NCBI GenBank assembly: GCA_947258675.1
Contig: CAMYJP010000002.1
Span: forward strand, 1-35,890
Source: an uncultured Desulfobulbaceae bacterium
GTDB lineage: Bacteria; Desulfobacterota; Desulfobulbia; Desulfobulbales; BM004
DNA length: 35,890 nt
Reading direction: 5' to 3'
Part shown: piece after piece, positions 33,198 to 35,890 of the stretch
Layout: each line of letters opens with the position of its first letter
Numbering within the stretch: the first letter of the stretch is position 1
Translations under genes and position numbers: made by a program
The notes under the pieces: generated by a model
The model's database searches: none
Told to the model about the DNA's origin: nothing
Seen by the model: the letters and a program-made list of their open reading frames with translations, nothing else

Positions 33198-33249
33198 TTG
33201 ACAGGTTTTACCCGTCAATTCGCTGCGGCACCGGTTTTTGTCCCGTGCC
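33198..33249. repeat. Tandem imperfect palindromes spanning the wzz stop codon
   Basis: TTGAC/GTCAA (33198-33202 and 33214-33218) with inner GGT/ACC around a TTT loop, then eight bases later GGCAC/GTGCC (33227-33231 and 33245-33249) with inner GG/CC. Each has one central mismatch. The wzz TAA stop (33208-33210) sits in the first loop, and the second encodes the GTGQKPVPQ part of the protein tail. Confidence 0.6.
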
Positions 33250-34309
33250 TGATGAAAAAGTTCTCTTCTTTATATTTTTGGAACTATATTCAATAATAAA
33301 CGATAAAAAAACCATTAAAAATATACCAATAAATGTTGCCAATATCACATTAAGCTTTTTATTGGGTTTAATTGGATAGGGGCTGCTGTAAGGTTTCTGT
33401 ATAATTTGGATATTTTGAATACTATTTCTCTGAAATTCTAAGTTCTCTATCTCAGCTATTAGTATTTGGATCTCATTTTCCAGTTGATTTATGTTCTGCA
33501 GTTCGATTTCTTTTTCAAGCTTTAAATTAATAATTTCAGTCCTATAATCATTTTCAAGCTGCAAATTCTGCTGTATTGTATTGGAATACAATAAGGCCGT
33601 TAAAATATTGCTTTCATCCTTGTCCATCGATAAAAGCCTATTCCTTTTTTTGTTTAAGTAACCATTGTTTTCCTTAACAAATACTATTCCTGTTTCGAGC
33701 TCATGTATGCGTTTTTCGATATTGTTTATAATATTTTCATTTGAGCGTTTTCTATATCTATTTATTTGTATTTCAGCTCGTGCGATATTTAAATTTTTAT
33801 TAATTTGATTTTGGAAGAAGTTAACGTCGCTGCTATACTTTTTCGTTAAGAGCTTTATAAGAAGTTCAAGAGTCTCAGTCCCTTGTTCAATCTGCGATGT
33901 TTCGTAATTAATTATTAGTATGTCGGAACCCTTTGACAATGTCACCTTAAACCTTAGTCCACCGGGAACATCAGACCCATATGATTTGCCTAAATCGCTT
34001 AAAATTCTTACATCAAATATTCCAGCTTCAATGAGAGCTTTTATGTTATCCGGTGTGTCAATGTAGATGCTTTTGCCATCCTCACTAAAACTCAATATTC
34101 CTGGTCGAATTAACGTCTCGATCCGAAAAATTTTTGGCATTATCGTGCTAATAGCTATCGCAGCTATAGTGCATACTAAAGTCCCGCCCATGATTAGGTA
34201 TCTCCATTTCCAAATTACCCGCAAAAGGTCAATTAACTCGATTTCGTCTTCTGAATGATCGGTTTGGTTGGTTTCTCACAGGTTCTGATTGGCTTTCTGT
34301 TTGTGACAT
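33208..34309 (-). CDS. wzz: Wzz-type chain-length determinant, apparent +1 frameshift near the start
   Basis: Wzz/PCP co-polymerase that sets O-antigen or capsule chain length. The frame ending at 33208 opens only at TTG 34224, directly before the first helix (RVIWKWRYLIMGGTLVC), and runs upstream to a TGA at 34276-34278 without a good start. In the next frame, ATG 34309 with GGAGA six bases upstream encodes MSQTESQSEPVRNQP and then dies. Removing one base near 34262-34275 (AACCAACCAAACC tract) joins them to read ...DHSEDEIELIDLLRVIWKW, the normal acidic Wzz N-terminus. A periplasmic domain with long coiled coils (about 130-260) precedes IKPNKKLNVILATFIGIFLMVFLSF, the second helix with its Pro-rich lead. 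The C-terminal tail is encoded by palindromes. Confidence 0.85.
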
Positions 34310-34321
34310 GTAGTTCTCCGA

Positions 34322-34340
34322 ATGTACTTCTGTTGTACAT
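34322..34340. promoter_or_regulatory. Perfect inverted repeat just upstream of the wzz ribosome binding site
   Basis: ATGTAC (34322-34327) and GTACAT (34335-34340) form a perfect 6-bp inverted repeat with a 7-nt spacer. It ends three bases before the GGAGA Shine-Dalgarno region of wzz (34315-34319). It may be a protein operator or an RNA hairpin affecting translation. Confidence 0.4.
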
Positions 34341-34441
34341 GGTCAAGTAAGAGTTTCTTTTTTTTGGAATCTGGTAATTGGTATATTTATAACTTCTTTT
34401 AAATTCATTGGAAGGCCGATACTTTGATGAGATTGCATCTA

Positions 34442-34473
34442 ATCTCACGTTCATCAATGAGCTGACGTGTGAT
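34442..34473. repeat. Hairpin after the 2-epimerase gene
   Basis: ATCTCACGT (34442-34450) pairs with ACGTGTGAT (34465-34473) with a single mismatch, and inner TCA/TGA pairing extends it. It lies 15 nt past the 2-epimerase stop on the minus strand. No T-run follows, so it could stabilise the transcript end or act as an attenuator before wzz. Confidence 0.5.
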
Positions 34474-34488
34474 AATAAAATATGGTGT

Positions 34489-35622
34489 TCATTGGAACGT
34501 CAAAATTTTTACAATTTTCGCCCCTGCTTTTCCATCGCCATATAACTCGATGTTAAAATCTAAATCTGTTTCAGTAATAGCTTTATAAGCATCATAAATA
34601 TTTTCAGTTTCGGCTCCTGTCAATGAATTGAGCCCGTGTTCAACCAGCTCAACCCATTCCGTTTCATTACGCAAGGTGACGCATGGTTTCTTGAAAAAGA
34701 AAGCTTCCTTTTGCAATCCCCCGCTGTCGGTCATCACCAGCATACAATTTTCCAGCAGGTAAATCATTTCTAAATAGCTAACCGGATCGATAATTTGAAT
34801 TGAATTTGAGGCTTTCAGGTCCAATGATTCGATCGTTTTCCGGGTTCTGGGGTGAATAGGCAGGATAATAGAAACTTCCTTTCCGATCTTTTCAAATCCA
34901 TCGAATATGGACTTCAGCCTCACGGCGTTGTCTGTGTTTTCGGCTCTGTGAATGGTTGCCAGAATAAATTTTTCGGGAAGAGCAGGTTGGGGCTTGCGGG
35001 CGTGCTCTTTGTAATAAATAGCGGCATCCAGCATGACGTCACCGACGAGGCAGACAACAGGATTATGGACTATGGGAGATGCGTTATTGTTGCCGCCTGA
35101 CGCGTGTTCTTTATTAGTTATTCCTTCTGCCTTCAAATTATCTACCGACTGATTTGTCGGACAAAACAGGAAATTAGCAATATGATCGGTCAATACCCTG
35201 TTTATTTCCTCCGGCATCTGACGATTGAAAGATCGAAGTCCCGCTTCCACATGAGCCACCGAGATATGGAGCTTAGCCGCGGCCAGCGCGCCGGCCAGCG
35301 TGGTGTTGGTATCCCCATAAACCAGAACCACATCAGGTTTTTCCGCAACAAGCACCGACTCAATCTTTTCCAGCATCTGACCGGTCATGGCACCATGTGA
35401 AAGTCCATTGATATCTAGAAAATAGTCCGGTTTGGGGATGTTCATCTCTTCAAAAAAAACATCGCTCATATTCCGATCATAATGCTGGCCGGTGTGCACG
35501 ATTACTTCCGTAACAAGTGACGAGTTAGAAGTAACAAGCTTGTTAGACTCTGCTATGGTGCGTGAAACCACAGCAGCTTTGATAAATTGTGGCCGAGCGC
35601 CGACGATGGTTACGATTTTCAT
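34489..35622 (-). CDS. wecB: Non-hydrolysing UDP-GlcNAc 2-epimerase family, WecB/WbpI-like
   Basis: 377 aa. The N-terminus MKIVTIVGARPQFIKAAVV and HTGQHYDRNMSDVFFEEMNIPKPDYFLDIN, plus YGDTNTTLAGALAAAKL and HVEAGLRSFNRQMPEEINR, identify the family; TDSGGLQKEAFFFKKPCVTLR is the C-terminal UDP-binding signature. The GARPQFIKA form is that of the WbpI branch, which epimerises UDP-2,3-diacetamido-glucuronate at C2, whereas E. coli WecB reads GTRPEAIKM. The next gene upstream, only 3 nt away, is WbpD-like, which supports WbpI chemistry (ManNAc3NAcA). Two internal segments (residues about 26-38 and 169-190) look like insertions, the first made by a repeat. Active-site motifs are intact. Confidence 0.9.
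   Translation of the reverse strand: MKIVTIVGARPQFIKAAVVSRTIAESNKLVTSNSSLVTEVIVHTGQHYDRNMSDVFFEEMNIPKPDYFLDINGLSHGAMTGQMLEKIESVLVAEKPDVVLVYGDTNTTLAGALAAAKLHISVAHVEAGLRSFNRQMPEEINRVLTDHIANFLFCPTNQSVDNLKAEGITNKEHASGGNNNASPIVHNPVVCLVGDVMLDAAIYYKEHARKPQPALPEKFILATIHRAENTDNAVRLKSIFDGFEKIGKEVSIILPIHPRTRKTIESLDLKASNSIQIIDPVSYLEMIYLLENCMLVMTDSGGLQKEAFFFKKPCVTLRNETEWVELVEHGLNSLTGAETENIYDAYKAITETDLDFNIELYGDGKAGAKIVKILTFQ
35509..35547. repeat. In-frame repeat insertion inside the 2-epimerase gene
   Basis: GTAACAAG occurs at 35510-35517 and again at 35531-35538, and TAACAAGCTTGTTA (35532-35545) is a perfect 14-bp palindrome. Together they encode about 13 residues (SNKLVTSNSSLVT) between AAVVSRTIAE and EVIVHTGQHYD, which are nearly contiguous in the family. 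Similar AAGTGACGAGT-type repeats are, to my recollection, dispersed in other genomes. Confidence 0.5.
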
Positions 35623-35625
35623 GAG

Positions 35626-35890
35626 CTAAGTACCAACAGCAACTAACCCGTCAGTACCTTTCACATATTTTTTTTCACAAGCAAGACACTCTAAATCATC
35701 CGACAAGCGTTCACCGCATTCGCAGACCCAGCCGATCTGTCTTGCGGGGTTGCCGACAGCGAGTGCAAAGTCGGGAATACTTTTGTTCACCACAGCACCG
35801 GCACCGATGAAGCAATAACGCCCGAGTGTTATGCCACAGACAATAGTGGCATTGGCACCGATGGTGGCACCTTTTTTTACCAATGTGGGA
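35626..35890 (-). CDS. WbpD/WlbB-like left-handed beta-helix N-acetyltransferase, 5' end cut by window edge
   Basis: The C-terminal 88 codons are present. Hexapeptide repeats ([26 protein letters not shown]) form the left-handed beta helix of acyltransferases. GNPARQIGW is characteristic of WbpD/WlbB-type enzymes, which acetylate UDP-2-acetamido-3-amino-uronic acid with acetyl-CoA. The tail CECGERL...CLACEKKY carries four Cys in a zinc-ribbon-like arrangement, a variant seen in some family members. The frame continues through PTLVKKGA to the window edge, so the N-terminal part lies outside. TAG 35626 is followed after 3 nt by the ATG of the 2-epimerase gene. Confidence 0.9.
   Translation of the reverse strand, partial: PTLVKKGATIGANATIVCGITLGRYCFIGAGAVVNKSIPDFALAVGNPARQIGWVCECGERLSDDLECLACEKKYVKGTDGLVAVGT

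Larger units (their letters stand above)
32669..33207. other. 539-bp spacer before the GT2 gene
   Basis: It separates the wzz stop from the GT2 start. It holds a palindromic hairpin pair at the wzz stop, a 54-codon Arg-rich ORF, an imperfect 58-bp palindrome at 32992-33049 and a possible promoter at 32899-32928. No transposase or RNA gene was recognised. Confidence 0.5.

Noticed and set aside
34233..34457. 74-codon minus-strand ORF between the 2-epimerase and wzz
   Set aside because: It overlaps the wzz start region in another frame and covers the hairpin and inverted repeat; composition is not protein-like and no family was recognised.
1..35890. CRISPR array, tRNA, rRNA, insertion sequence or exosortase gene
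   Set aside because: No spaced direct repeats, cloverleaf, rRNA text, transposase or exosortase motifs were seen on either strand.

Overview
The window is one long polysaccharide (O-antigen, capsule or exopolysaccharide) biosynthesis locus. All 28 convincing genes lie on the minus strand, so transcription runs from the right edge to the left. Gene content (Wzz, Wzx, Wzy, a WbpM-type dehydratase, a phosphoglycosyl transferase) points to a Gram-negative bacterium. AT-rich genes, a B12-type radical SAM enzyme and several AsnB-like and split-transketolase genes would fit an anaerobic Desulfobacterota-like lineage, but that placement is inference. No rRNA, tRNA, CRISPR array, transposase or phage gene was seen. 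Both edges cut genes: an AsnB-like amidotransferase on the left lacks only its last residues, and a WbpD-like acetyltransferase on the right lacks its N-terminal part.

Layout in transcription order. (1) 35890-33208: sugar-nucleotide genes (WbpD-like N-acetyltransferase, WecB/WbpI-like 2-epimerase), then the chain-length regulator Wzz, whose start appears frameshifted. (2) 32668-28383: a GtrB/ArnC-like GT2, a methyltransferase, an ArnT/PMT-like membrane glycosyltransferase and a small SMR/EamA-like transporter. Together these look like a kit for making, flipping and using an undecaprenyl-phosphate-linked monosaccharide. (3) 28227-22431: B12-binding radical SAM enzyme, AsnB-like amidotransferase, large membrane protein with an extracytoplasmic tail. 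(4) 22302-16992: Wzx flippase, Wzy/WaaL-like protein, a nucleotidyltransferase-kinase fusion and a second small P-loop kinase. (5) 16923-9650: GT4, two methyltransferases, DegT aminotransferase, TylF-like methyltransferase, two-subunit transketolase, and the initiating phosphoglycosyl transferase. (6) 9428-5823: WbpM-type UDP-sugar 4,6-dehydratase, a structured 393-bp spacer with a rho-independent terminator, then a second Wzy/WaaL-like protein. (7) 5588-1: MurJ-like flippase, two GT4 enzymes and the second AsnB-like gene.

Working model. Nucleotide sugars are made by the 2-epimerase/acetyltransferase, the dehydratase and the aminotransferase. The phosphoglycosyl transferase starts the lipid-linked unit and three GT4 enzymes extend it. 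Methyltransferases and AsnB-like amidotransferases decorate it. Wzx or the MurJ-like protein flips it, a Wzy polymerises or ligates it, and Wzz sets its length. The duplication of flippase, polymerase and amidotransferase functions suggests two fused or layered assembly modules.

Most notable: a +1 frameshift at the start of wzz; a two-domain nucleotidyltransferase/thymidylate-kinase-like protein beside a second P-loop kinase; palindromes in which stop codons sit; an in-frame repeat insertion in the 2-epimerase gene; and a densely structured spacer at 7113-7505.
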